DNA of 64,000 nt from CAUPWF01 sp964369755 (lineage in GTDB: Bacteria > Bacillota > Clostridia > Lachnospirales > Lachnospiraceae), in the NCBI GenBank assembly GCA_964369755.1, contig CAYJFY010000002.1, positions 1-64,000 of the forward strand. The letters are read 5' to 3'. The notes under the pieces are model-generated. The model did no database searches. It had not been told where the DNA came from and was given only the letters and a program-made list of their open reading frames with translations. This document shows positions 43,169-52,405 of this stretch, one piece after another. The position numbers were made by a program, and so were the translations under genes. Numbering within the stretch: the first letter of the stretch is position 1; each line of letters opens with the position of its first letter.

Positions 43169-44266
43169 ATGGTGATTTATAAACCTGCAAATATAAAGAC
43201 AATTTCAACCATAATTGCAAATATAGAAACTAAAATTTACTGTTTTGGTGCAGGAGTAATGGGCAAATACTTTGCTGACTTCTTATGTGATTCGGGAATT
43301 AGTTTAAATAAGTTTATTTTTGTTGATAACAGTCAAAAGAAAATCGGAAATGAAGTTAATGTACAAGGTCAAATGATACAGGTAATATCAAAAACACAAA
43401 TGATATCTGATATAAAAACAGATGACATTATAATCATTTCGTCTGTAACATGCTGGGAAATATATAATGAATTGCAAATAGAAAAAAAAATAGAAAACAC
43501 GAAAGTATTTTTTTCGCAGATCATATTGCTCAAATCAGCGCAAATAGGAGAAAAAATTAATTTTCCTAATGGGGGTGAAACATTCATACCTAAAACTATT
43601 CATTATTGTTGGTTTGGAAAGAATAAAATTCCCAAAGAATTCCAGAAAAATATAGATGAATGGAAAGAAATATGCCCAGATTACGAAATTGTTGAATGGA
43701 ATGAAAATAATTATAATATTGGCATGAATAAATATATTCAACAAGCTTATGAGAAAAAAAATTGGGCATTTGTCTCGGATTATGCAAGATTAGATATTAT
43801 ATATAAATATGGGGGGATTTATCTGGATACAGATGTTCAAATTATAAATTCAATGGAGAGCCTACATTTATATAGGGCATTTTTTAGTATAAATGCATCG
43901 CTAAAACCTAATACAGGTAATGGATTCGGAGCGCAAAAAGAACACAAATTAGTCGGAAAGTTGAGGGACTACTATAATAATTTAGAGTTTATAGATTCTC
44001 AGGGAATAATTAATACGATTCCGTGTACCGAGCATCAATATAATATATTCAAAGAATTTGGATTCAAGGCGAATGGTAGGCATCAATCATTTGATGACTA
44101 TACAGTATTGCCTTTTGATGTTATGTGTGGATACAACCATTATGTTGATAAATACTATGTTAATAAAAATACGATTACCATTCATCATACAAAAAGGACT
44201 TGGTATGACAAAAAACTAAGGGAACGAGCGGAGAGGTCGTCAAAGTTTTTAAGCGAAATGATATAA
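43169..44266 (+). CDS. GT32-type glycosyltransferase with N-terminal Rossmann-like domain
   Basis: 365 aa. Residues 20-120 look like a nucleotide-binding fold (IYCFGAGVMGKYFADFL...FVDN). Residues 138-365 are a sugar transferase of the GT32/DXD class: PKTIHYCWFG (141-150), VSDYARLDIIYKYGGIYLDTDVQ with metal-binding Asp220 and Asp222, and a final HHTKRTW. A GT-A retaining transferase using a UDP- or GDP-sugar is expected; donor and acceptor are unknown. DNA here is clearly more A/T-rich than flanking housekeeping genes. GGAAGGGG precedes the start. Confidence 0.82.
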   Translation: MVIYKPANIKTISTIIANIETKIYCFGAGVMGKYFADFLCDSGISLNKFIFVDNSQKKIGNEVNVQGQMIQVISKTQMISDIKTDDIIIISSVTCWEIYNELQIEKKIENTKVFFSQIILLKSAQIGEKINFPNGGETFIPKTIHYCWFGKNKIPKEFQKNIDEWKEICPDYEIVEWNENNYNIGMNKYIQQAYEKKNWAFVSDYARLDIIYKYGGIYLDTDVQIINSMESLHLYRAFFSINASLKPNTGNGFGAQKEHKLVGKLRDYYNNLEFIDSQGIINTIPCTEHQYNIFKEFGFKANGRHQSFDDYTVLPFDVMCGYNHYVDKYYVNKNTITIHHTKRTWYDKKLRERAERSSKFLSEMI

Positions 44267-44318
44267 ATGTTTATAGAAGGGATAGGATGCGAATTGTAGT
44301 AACCTATGTAGGAAAATG

Positions 44319-45482
44319 ATGAACATCATAGTAATGTCAGGTAGACTAGAACGATTAACTAATGCTAGTATTAAGATAGCGTTGGAATTAGCAAAACAAT
44401 TAAATAAATTAGACAATAGATGTATAGTCAGCGGAATTTCCATTAATGATGATACCATAAATGAGAAGGGAGTTATAAAGGAGAATAATCTAGAACTTCA
44501 CTATTATCACCCGAGCTGTGATTATAATGATAAGGAAAAGTTATATGAATTATATATAGCGGAATTAAAGAAATTAATAGAAATTTATAAAATAGATGCA
44601 ATTATATGTGTTCAAATGCCATTTGGACCGATGCGAGCTGTTGTATTAAGTGATAAAATATGTTGTTCAAAATATTTGTATCAAGTTGACCCATGGGGAT
44701 TACATGAACAGGAAGACTTCTTTATTAAAACAAAAGAACAGAGAATATTGCAAGAACAAAAAGTTTTTGAAAAGGTAAGCCATATTTTTACGACTGATAT
44801 ATTAAAGGAAGCTTATAGTCAACATTCGGAATATTCTATTTTTGATAACAAAATTACGGATTTAGAATTTCCGACAATTAAAGAAATTGATGATTCCAAT
44901 AGTAGTGTATTTGAGTTTGATCCGAACTATATCAATATTTTGTACACAGGAGTTATGAGCGATGCATATAGGAGTGCAGAGTATTTTCTGTCAATGTTAA
45001 ATAACAATGATTATAGGTATAATGATGAAAAGCAAATACGTGTTTACTTCTTGGGAAAAAATGAATCTAGGACAATATTACATTATGCTACATTAGCGCC
45101 GGACAATATCATAATCAGAAGTCAAGTAACCGTGGGAGAGGCATTTGCAACAATGCTAAAAGCTGATGTTTTGTTGTGTATAGGTAACGTATTTACAAAT
45201 CAAGTTCCTAGTAAGTTATTTGATTATTTTAATACAGGTAAACCTATCATTTTCATGAAAAAAATAGAAAGGTGTCCATGTATAAAATATGTTGAGAAAT
45301 ATCCTTTAATGCTAGTTATTGATGAAATGAATGAACCTAAAATTCATATGTTATATGATTTTATAAGTAAGATCATGGGAAAACGTGTAGAGTATAAAAA
45401 AATAGAAGAAATATTTTATAAATCAACGCCGAATTATGTTGCAAATATAGTTAACGAAATAGTGCATAAAACTTGTAAATAA
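44319..45482 (+). CDS. Probable GT-B fold glycosyltransferase
   Basis: 387 aa from the second of two adjacent ATGs, which is better spaced from AGGA; 44316 would add one Met. The layout is two Rossmann-like halves: an N-terminal acceptor half (MNIIVMSGRLERLTNAS) and a C-terminal half with YTGVMSDAYR, VTVGEAFATMLKADVLLCIGN and QVPSKLFDYFNTGKPIIF, which resembles the donor-binding region of GT4-like enzymes. No close family can be named. Low G+C, and no signal or membrane segment. Confidence 0.65.
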   Translation: MNIIVMSGRLERLTNASIKIALELAKQLNKLDNRCIVSGISINDDTINEKGVIKENNLELHYYHPSCDYNDKEKLYELYIAELKKLIEIYKIDAIICVQMPFGPMRAVVLSDKICCSKYLYQVDPWGLHEQEDFFIKTKEQRILQEQKVFEKVSHIFTTDILKEAYSQHSEYSIFDNKITDLEFPTIKEIDDSNSSVFEFDPNYINILYTGVMSDAYRSAEYFLSMLNNNDYRYNDEKQIRVYFLGKNESRTILHYATLAPDNIIIRSQVTVGEAFATMLKADVLLCIGNVFTNQVPSKLFDYFNTGKPIIFMKKIERCPCIKYVEKYPLMLVIDEMNEPKIHMLYDFISKIMGKRVEYKKIEEIFYKSTPNYVANIVNEIVHKTCK

Positions 45483-45513
45483 AAATATATAATATCATTG
45501 AGGCTAGAAGAAT

Positions 45514-46767
45514 ATGAATGACAAAATAAAAATACTATGGTTATGTAATATACCATTGCCGAAAATTGCGGAAAGAGAGAACCTCAAGATATCGAATTTT
45601 GGAGGGTGGCTAGTGGGGTTATCTAATGATTTGACGCAATTATCAGAAGTTGAATTAGTATATTTATTTCCTAATTTAGAAAAAGAGGTTTGTGGAAATA
45701 TAGAAGGAATTCAGTATATTGGTTTTACAGGTTTACACAACATGAAGGTGTTTGAAAATATCATACGGATACATAAGCCAAATATTGTGCATATTTTTGG
45801 TACGGAATATAAGCATTCTTTTGACATGATAAATGTATGTGAGAAGCTTCAAATCTTAGATTCTACGGTTATAAATATACAAGGACTTGTAAGTATATAC
45901 GCAGAACATTATTTTGCTAATTTGCCAACTAATATTGTTTATAGACAAACTATGCGAGAATTTTTCAAAAAAAACAACATAAAAAAGCAAAGAGATGATT
46001 TTATAGAGCGTGGAAAACTAGAGGAGCGAACACTGCAAATATGTAAAAATGTAATTGGAAGAACAGACTGGGATGAAGCTTGCACAAAAAAATACAATCC
46101 TCATATGAGATATTTTTTTTGCAATGAAACTTTAAGAGATTCCTTTTATGATTATGAATGGTCACTGGAAACGTGTGAAAAACACTCTATTTTCGTAAGT
46201 CAATGTAGTTATCCGATTAAGGGGTTTCATTATATGCTAGTAGCAATGCATGAAATCCTGAAAATGTATCCAGATGCACACTTATATACAACAGGACTAG
46301 ATCCTACGACCATAAAGTATAAGAATAAACATAAATTAGGAACATATAAAAGATACTTGTCAAAATTGATAAGGAAATATAATTTAGAAGGTAAGGTTAC
46401 TTTTTTGGGCGGATTAAACGAGAGTGAGATGTGCAATAGATTTTTAAAGTCACACATATTTGTTTCTCCGTCAGCTATAGAGAATTCTTCTAATTCTATT
46501 GGTGAAGCCATGTTATTAGGTGTTCCTGTGGTATCATCGGATGTAGGAGGAATAAAGAATTTATTGGAGCATGAAACGAGTGGATTGATCTATCAACATG
46601 ATGCACCGTATATGTTAGCATATTATGTCAAAAAGATATTTAGTGACAGAGAGTTAGCAGAGAGTATGTCTGAGAATGCAAAACAGAGGGCAAGGCACAC
46701 ACATAATCGTAGCATTAACCTATCTAATATGTTGGGGATTTACGACGCTTTATTTAAAAAATTATAA
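45514..46767 (+). CDS. GT4-family glycosyltransferase
   Basis: 417 aa. A retaining GT-B transferase. The C-terminal donor domain has VTFLGGLNESEM, HIFVSPSAIENSSNSIGEAMLLGVPVVSSDVGG and the EX7E-like region of group 1 transferases. The N-terminal half contains PNIVHIFGTE. It would act on the cytoplasmic face or in the cytosol. The donor sugar is unknown. It follows the previous gene by 31 bases. Confidence 0.87.
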   Translation: MNDKIKILWLCNIPLPKIAERENLKISNFGGWLVGLSNDLTQLSEVELVYLFPNLEKEVCGNIEGIQYIGFTGLHNMKVFENIIRIHKPNIVHIFGTEYKHSFDMINVCEKLQILDSTVINIQGLVSIYAEHYFANLPTNIVYRQTMREFFKKNNIKKQRDDFIERGKLEERTLQICKNVIGRTDWDEACTKKYNPHMRYFFCNETLRDSFYDYEWSLETCEKHSIFVSQCSYPIKGFHYMLVAMHEILKMYPDAHLYTTGLDPTTIKYKNKHKLGTYKRYLSKLIRKYNLEGKVTFLGGLNESEMCNRFLKSHIFVSPSAIENSSNSIGEAMLLGVPVVSSDVGGIKNLLEHETSGLIYQHDAPYMLAYYVKKIFSDRELAESMSENAKQRARHTHNRSINLSNMLGIYDALFKKL

Positions 46768-46821
46768 CTTGAATTAAATATTAGCAAGGCAGAATAAATT
46801 TTGAGAGGGAGGAAGACAGGC

Positions 46822-48159
46822 ATGGTAAAAGTATCTATTATTGTTCCGGTTTATAATTGTGAACAATATTTATCTCAATGTATAGAAAGTATTATTAATC
46901 AATCATTACAAGACATTGAGATAATCTGTGTAAATGATGGGTCCAAGGATAGCAGTAGAGATATTCTTTTTAAATATGCAAGTAATGATAGTAGAATAAT
47001 CATTGTTGATAAACATAATAGGGGTTATGGTCATACGATAAACATCGGAATGTCTATTGCAAGAGGCGAATACTTAGGTATTGTTGAAAGTGATGATTTC
47101 ATCCATGAAAACATGTATGAAATACTTTATGATAAAGCGAAACAGTTCGAACTTGACGTAGTGAAATCGAATTATGTAAGTGTTTTTTCAGATTCAAATA
47201 AGAATGAATATTTTATTAATAACAAGATATTAAACGAAGATGTTTGGTATGAGAAAGTTATTTCTGGTGAGATAAATGTAACGAATTTTATAATTCCATT
47301 TGCAACTTGGAGTGGCATTTACAGGACGGAATTTATCAGACAAAACAAAATTAAGCATAATGAATCAAAGGGCGCATCGTATCAGGATGTTGGATTTTCG
47401 GCGCTAACCACCATGATGAGCCAAAAGCTAATGTATATTAGAGAGTATCTGTATAGGTATAGAATTGATAATGCAGGTTCTTCGGTGAAAGATAGCGGAA
47501 AAGTTTACTGTGTGTTTGATGAATATACATGGATAGAAGAGTATTTTTCTAGTCGGCCTAATTTATATAATAAATATATAAAATATATCAGAGCAAAATG
47601 CTTGCACAATTATATATCTGAAATGAATAGAATAGATGTGGGTTTTATTCCTGCATTGGTTTTACGCTTAAAAGCTTATATCGAAGAAACGAAAAATAAT
47701 GGGCAATATACTATAGAAGGATTCAATGCGGATGAAATGAATTTGTTGAGTGAAATTGTAGAGAATCCTCAAAAGGCATCAGAGTTCATAATTACAAAGA
47801 AAGAAAGAAAAGTTAAGGAGTTTCAAAATACTTTAATGTTATTGAAACAATATGATAATATAGCCATATATGGCGCAGGGGTTGTAGGTAAAAGAGTTTT
47901 TGGTGTTTTATTAAATGCGGGTCTAGCGGATAAAATAAATTGCTTTGCAGTCACAGAAAAACAGGAAGAAAAAAAGGTATATGGAATTGAGGTTAAAAAG
48001 ATTGAGGAAATTAATAATAAGTGTAAAGCAGTTATTATAGCGGTATCAACGATAGAGTCTAGGGCTGCTTTGAAAGAAATGGAAGAAAAAGCAAAAGAGT
48101 TAGGGTTTGTGAACATATTATTTAGCGAACAACTATTGAAGGATAGTTTTTTAAACTAG
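46822..48159 (+). CDS. GT2-family glycosyltransferase with C-terminal Rossmann-like domain
   Basis: 445 aa from ATG 46822, 9 bases after GGGAGG; a TTG 21 bases upstream is unlikely. Residues 1-230 are a GT-A transferase (SIIVPVYNCEQYL, VNDGSKDSS, ESDDF as the DXD equivalent). Residues about 345-445 are a nucleotide-binding-like domain beginning IAIYGAGVVGKRVFGVLL, the same kind as in the GT32 protein and the FkbM protein of this island. Probably an inverting transferase of unknown specificity. Low G+C. Confidence 0.85.
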   Translation: MVKVSIIVPVYNCEQYLSQCIESIINQSLQDIEIICVNDGSKDSSRDILFKYASNDSRIIIVDKHNRGYGHTINIGMSIARGEYLGIVESDDFIHENMYEILYDKAKQFELDVVKSNYVSVFSDSNKNEYFINNKILNEDVWYEKVISGEINVTNFIIPFATWSGIYRTEFIRQNKIKHNESKGASYQDVGFSALTTMMSQKLMYIREYLYRYRIDNAGSSVKDSGKVYCVFDEYTWIEEYFSSRPNLYNKYIKYIRAKCLHNYISEMNRIDVGFIPALVLRLKAYIEETKNNGQYTIEGFNADEMNLLSEIVENPQKASEFIITKKERKVKEFQNTLMLLKQYDNIAIYGAGVVGKRVFGVLLNAGLADKINCFAVTEKQEEKKVYGIEVKKIEEINNKCKAVIIAVSTIESRAALKEMEEKAKELGFVNILFSEQLLKDSFLN

Positions 48160-48356
48160 ACACCATGAGCTTCACCATTGATAGTCGTTATAGACTTAAT
48201 TGAAAAAAGTACTCATTGTAAGAAAATGCTCTAGTACATCTTGTATTATAAACAATTAGATAAAAGTAGTAGAAATATCCTTTTATTGAGAAGTAAGACC
48301 TACATAGAAAGATTAAAAGTTGATAGTAACTGAATATATTAAAAAGAGAGGAATAA

Positions 48357-48392
48357 ATGATAATTAACTTCCTAATTATCATACAAGATTGA
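48357..48392 (+). CDS. Possible 11-codon leader peptide before the FkbM gene
   Basis: ATG preceded by AGAGAGG at 5 bases opens an 11-residue frame (MIINFLIIIQD) that stops 1 base before the FkbM start. The first codons lie in a perfect 10-base inverted repeat (48357-48366/48373-48382). The FkbM gene itself has no visible ribosome binding site, so translation through this tiny frame could deliver ribosomes to it. It may also be chance. Confidence 0.3.
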   Translation: MIINFLIIIQD

Positions 48393-48393
48393 A

Positions 48394-49536
48394 ATGAAAA
48401 ATTATATTGATTATATTAATAACGTACGCGAAGTGTACTCATGGCTCCACGACGAAACGTCAAGGCAGCTTTTTTTGAATAGGCTTGAATTCAATGCTGT
48501 TTACAATGAAAATTTTATGGAATTAGAAAATAACACATCGTGCATAAATGTATTAAAAAAAATGTGGGTGTTTTCCTCTGGGTTGGTACAAAAATTTTTA
48601 ACGACGACTGACCATATGTCTGATGAAAAAATTGCATCAACAGATTTTGATGTGGTTGTGCTGTACGGTGCAGGAAAAAGGTGTAATAAAATTGCTGAAA
48701 AGGTGTTAAAAAGCGCGAGTAAGGTGGTTGTGTGTGACAAGAATTATAATGAGATTAAGGAAGTTAATATTGACAATAATATAAAATTACCTGTTATTTC
48801 ACCACAAGAAGCAACCAAAACATATAATAGCGCAGTATTTTTAATAACACCGTATGATATGCAAGTTCAGCAAGATATGAAGGACACTTTACTAAGCTAT
48901 GGCGTAGACGAAAAACAAATATCTATTTACTCGATGTATTATTATGATGCAGAAAAACAATATTTTGATGAAGATATTATAAAACTTAACGAAGATGAAA
49001 TTTTTATTGATGGTGGGGCTTTTGACGGCTCAACATCTAGGCGGTTTAGTGAAAAATGTGGTGGCAAATATAAAAAAATATATACATTCGAGCCTGATGC
49101 GTTATGCATTGAAAATGTGCGAAAAGGAATAAAAGACTTGAAAAATATACATTTATATGAACTTGGGCTTTGGGATAAAAAAGATGTGTTAAGGTTTAAA
49201 GTCACAGGTGGTGGTGACAGCTCGCTAAACTGTACAGGTAATACAGAAAAAGGAAATTTTATAGAGGTTAATGTTAGTTCCGTTGATAACATCTTAAACG
49301 GTAATCCGGCATCCTTTATTAAAATGGATATAGAAGGGGCAGAACTCAAAGCATTACAAGGTGCAAAAAACACTATTCAAAAATACAAGCCAAAACTTGC
49401 AATTTGTATCTACCATAAACCCGAGGATATTTTTGAAATTCCACAGTATATTAAAGGTTTAGTTCCAGAATATAAATTTTTTATAAGACACTATTCGTCA
49501 TCGTTGTTTGAAACAGTGCTGTATGCTATTGTGTGA
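48394..49536 (+). CDS. FkbM-family methyltransferase with internal Rossmann-like domain
   Basis: 380 aa. Residues 85-185 hold a nucleotide-binding-like module (VVVLYGAGKRCNKIAEKVL...VVCDKN). Residues 200-380 are an FkbM SAM-dependent methyltransferase with IDGGAFDGST (205-214), YTFEPD, and FIKMDIEGAELKALQGAKN. FkbM enzymes usually O-methylate sugars or polyketide hydroxyls, so the island's glycan is probably methylated. A 234-base gap precedes it, with no strong promoter recognised, only a short hairpin and a tiny frame. Confidence 0.85.
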   Translation: MKNYIDYINNVREVYSWLHDETSRQLFLNRLEFNAVYNENFMELENNTSCINVLKKMWVFSSGLVQKFLTTTDHMSDEKIASTDFDVVVLYGAGKRCNKIAEKVLKSASKVVVCDKNYNEIKEVNIDNNIKLPVISPQEATKTYNSAVFLITPYDMQVQQDMKDTLLSYGVDEKQISIYSMYYYDAEKQYFDEDIIKLNEDEIFIDGGAFDGSTSRRFSEKCGGKYKKIYTFEPDALCIENVRKGIKDLKNIHLYELGLWDKKDVLRFKVTGGGDSSLNCTGNTEKGNFIEVNVSSVDNILNGNPASFIKMDIEGAELKALQGAKNTIQKYKPKLAICIYHKPEDIFEIPQYIKGLVPEYKFFIRHYSSSLFETVLYAIV

Positions 49537-49804
49537 ATTATTCCTACAACTTTTGCAATTAAGTGGCGCAAAGTACTGTTTAGCACATCGTTATGAATAA
49601 TTTAGATTTAACTAATTCCCCCTATGTGTCAATAGACATGAATAGTAGTTATAATATTCATATAGAGGATAATAAAAATAACGTGTGTACTAGAATGTTT
49701 TATGGGTTGATATTTATGAAATTTTACGATGGGTGTATCTATTGTAGAGATAGAAGAACATGATTTAGAATAGGATACGAGATTAAATCAAGGAGAGGGA
49801 TAGA

Positions 49805-52351
49805 ATGAGAAGGCATTTAAAAGATGATATATTAGACTTGTGCAATTCTATGGAGGAATTGCATAGAATCATTGAGAGAACTAAAAATATAGATCATAGA
49901 ATCACTTATCTGCAGATGTGTCAGGAAGCTGCTATATCAATAGGGAATACAATAGAACAGGAATTAAATGAAAGTCAAAGTCTTATTGGGATGTTGGAGA
50001 CATATTGCGAAAAAATATATTATATATCACAGCAGGTATTAATAAACAAAGAGGATATGCAGTTTATTTATGATAGTATGCTACATATAAGAAGAAGTAT
50101 AGAAGACATATGCGTTACTTATCAGGTTGTTTTTTTTCCGTACAAGGCTGAAATGTGGGATAGTTTAGAGAGTGTGTATTTGACGTGTGCGGAAGATGAA
50201 AATTGTCAATGCTATGTAATTCCGATTCCATACTACATACGTGATGCGAAGACGAGTCAGTGGATATATTGTTATGAGGGAGATAAATTTCCAGTAAATA
50301 TTCCAGTTTTTCATTATAAGTCTTACAACATTGAAATGAACATGCCAGATGTTGCATATGTGCATAATCCTTATGACGAGTATAATTATGTGACCCGAAT
50401 TGAAGATGAATACTTTTCTTATAATTTAAAGAAATATGTTAATAAATTGGTATACATACCTTATTATGCAAATGGGGGAATTGTTACACCACAGCAGCAA
50501 AATCTCCCAGTACATAAGCATATGGATTATATGATTGGGCAATCGGATGAGTATAAAGAATGTTTCAAGGGATTACCACATTATAATAAGATTTTACCTT
50601 TGGGCTCACCGAAATTTGATAAAGTTTTAAATATGAGTAAGCAACAGATAGAACCACCAGCGGAGTGGGGAGAAATCGATTCAGATAAGAAAATCATACT
50701 TATCAACACCACGATTTCAACAGTTTTAATGTACGAAGAGATGGTGTTGCTAAAATTAAAATATGTGTTTGAACAGGCAAGTCAGTATGCAGATGTAATA
50801 TTTGTATGGCGACCACATCCATTATTAGAAAGTACATACAAAGCAATGAGACCAGATTTGTTAGATGAATATTTAAAACTAAAAAAAACTTTCCTTGAAT
50901 CTGGTATGGGTATTTTAGATGAAACATCAGATATAACAAAAGTAATTGCTTTGTGTGATGCATATATGGGCGATGTAGGCAGCTCTGTTACAAGTCTATG
51001 TAGTGTTGCGGGAATTCCACAATTTAACTTTCAATATGAGTGCTTTGGGAAGTTGGATAAAGCAGTGAAACAAAGGTTAAAGTTTGCGAAAATTAATTAT
51101 ATCCATAATTCAGCATGGATTACAGAATATGAGGATGCTTATATATACAAAGCAGATCAAAATTTAGAGAATGTAATAACAGTAGGGAGAATTCCAGAGG
51201 AGGGAGATTGTTCGTTTTTGTATCCATGCTCTATTAACATAGAAGAAAAGATATATTTATCCCCAACAGCTGCAAAAAAGGCTGTAGTTTATGACACTGT
51301 AAGCAAACAGAAAAAATTTATACCAGGGAATCAAAATAAAATTTTTCAATATTATTATGTGGATGCGTATAAAGATAATTTAGTGTTTTTACCATTCAAA
51401 AGTAAAAATATAGGAATATATAACTTGAAAAAAGGAAAGTGGAGGCGACACTATGATTGTATTACAGCTTTAAATAGTGGAATACAGAGAATAGATGGTC
51501 TCGCAGATATTAGTGGTTATGCGTTGCAAGAAAATCAATTGTGGCTATGTGCACAAGAAGGAAATAGAATTCTCTATTTTGACTTGAATACAGAAAAATA
51601 TAGAACATACGAAGTAGGGCAAGATAGTTATGGATATTCCTGTATCAGCATAGATGGAGATTATCTGTTTTTAGGAGAAACCAATACAGGAAAAACAATA
51701 AGATATAATACAAAAAATAAAGAAACAAAAGAATTTAATCAGCCTAAGGGCTTAACATATATCAGGGGGGGGAAAGGGGGGAATTACAAAAACGTATTGA
51801 AACCGAGACGTTTTTTATTGGATGCTGGGGGATACTTAATTACGAATCCGGAAGAAACATGTTCGCTGATAAAAATAAATAAGAAGACAGAAGAGAGTCA
51901 GGTTATTTGTGATGATTTTTTACAAGGTGGATTTCAGAAAGAATCAAGTGAAGAGAGAAATCTCTTTTGGAAATGGAATGGTGTTTGTAATTTTGCGATG
52001 CTACAAGAGGATGGTACTTTATTGCTACAAAGAGCATCAGATCGGATGATGGCAAAAGTGTCTGTAGAAGATGAGACATATGAGACTTTTGAAATCAGGA
52101 GACCTCCTGTAGATAAAACATTTGACAGTGATTCAAAAGGATTTTATAATTATGGGAATGATTACAAATTTTATCGGCAAGAAACCCAGAATCACGACTT
52201 GGATTTGTTCATAAGCGATTTACTAAGTGGTGAGTTAGAATCAATTAAGGAAATGCAATTAGAAATGGCAAAACGACTAAATGTGAACTTAGAGGGAACC
52301 TGTGGTAGAAATATTCATGAGTATATTATAAAAGAACTTCGTAAAGATTAA
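49805..52351 (+). CDS. TagF-like glycerophosphotransferase with beta-rich C-terminal half
   Basis: 848 aa. Residues 1-105 are helical. Residues about 110-440 resemble the CDP-glycerol glycerophosphotransferase fold: DVAYVHNPYDEYN, GSPKFDKVL, VIFVWRPHP, and the donor-site stretch DAYMGDVGSSVTSLCSVAGIP. Residues about 460-770 are a run of short beta-strand repeats with Tyr/Gly/Asp turns (for example NRILYFDLNTEKYRTYEVG), suggesting a propeller. The last 80 residues are helical. A carrier- or protein-binding role for the propeller is an inference. GGAGAGGG precedes the ATG. The 268-base gap upstream shows a TATAAT at about 49659 but no good -35. Confidence 0.75.
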   Translation: MRRHLKDDILDLCNSMEELHRIIERTKNIDHRITYLQMCQEAAISIGNTIEQELNESQSLIGMLETYCEKIYYISQQVLINKEDMQFIYDSMLHIRRSIEDICVTYQVVFFPYKAEMWDSLESVYLTCAEDENCQCYVIPIPYYIRDAKTSQWIYCYEGDKFPVNIPVFHYKSYNIEMNMPDVAYVHNPYDEYNYVTRIEDEYFSYNLKKYVNKLVYIPYYANGGIVTPQQQNLPVHKHMDYMIGQSDEYKECFKGLPHYNKILPLGSPKFDKVLNMSKQQIEPPAEWGEIDSDKKIILINTTISTVLMYEEMVLLKLKYVFEQASQYADVIFVWRPHPLLESTYKAMRPDLLDEYLKLKKTFLESGMGILDETSDITKVIALCDAYMGDVGSSVTSLCSVAGIPQFNFQYECFGKLDKAVKQRLKFAKINYIHNSAWITEYEDAYIYKADQNLENVITVGRIPEEGDCSFLYPCSINIEEKIYLSPTAAKKAVVYDTVSKQKKFIPGNQNKIFQYYYVDAYKDNLVFLPFKSKNIGIYNLKKGKWRRHYDCITALNSGIQRIDGLADISGYALQENQLWLCAQEGNRILYFDLNTEKYRTYEVGQDSYGYSCISIDGDYLFLGETNTGKTIRYNTKNKETKEFNQPKGLTYIRGGKGGNYKNVLKPRRFLLDAGGYLITNPEETCSLIKINKKTEESQVICDDFLQGGFQKESSEERNLFWKWNGVCNFAMLQEDGTLLLQRASDRMMAKVSVEDETYETFEIRRPPVDKTFDSDSKGFYNYGNDYKFYRQETQNHDLDLFISDLLSGELESIKEMQLEMAKRLNVNLEGTCGRNIHEYIIKELRKD

Positions 52352-52405
52352 GTTTAAATATGCCAATGTTGTCAAATGAGTAGTGGATAATAATGTAGGA
52401 AAAGA

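Noticed and set aside
48188..48382. 64-codon minus-strand frame in the gap before the FkbM gene
   Set aside because: Tyr/Phe/Ile-rich translation typical of A/T-rich non-coding DNA, no ribosome binding site.
48160..48393. Possible RNA gene or promoter in the gap before FkbM
   Set aside because: Apart from the short hairpin and tiny frame already listed, no promoter pair or known RNA fold could be made out.
49537..49804. Possible promoter or gene remnant in the gap before the 848-aa gene
   Set aside because: A TATAAT-like hexamer is present but without a fitting -35; no coding remnant recognised.
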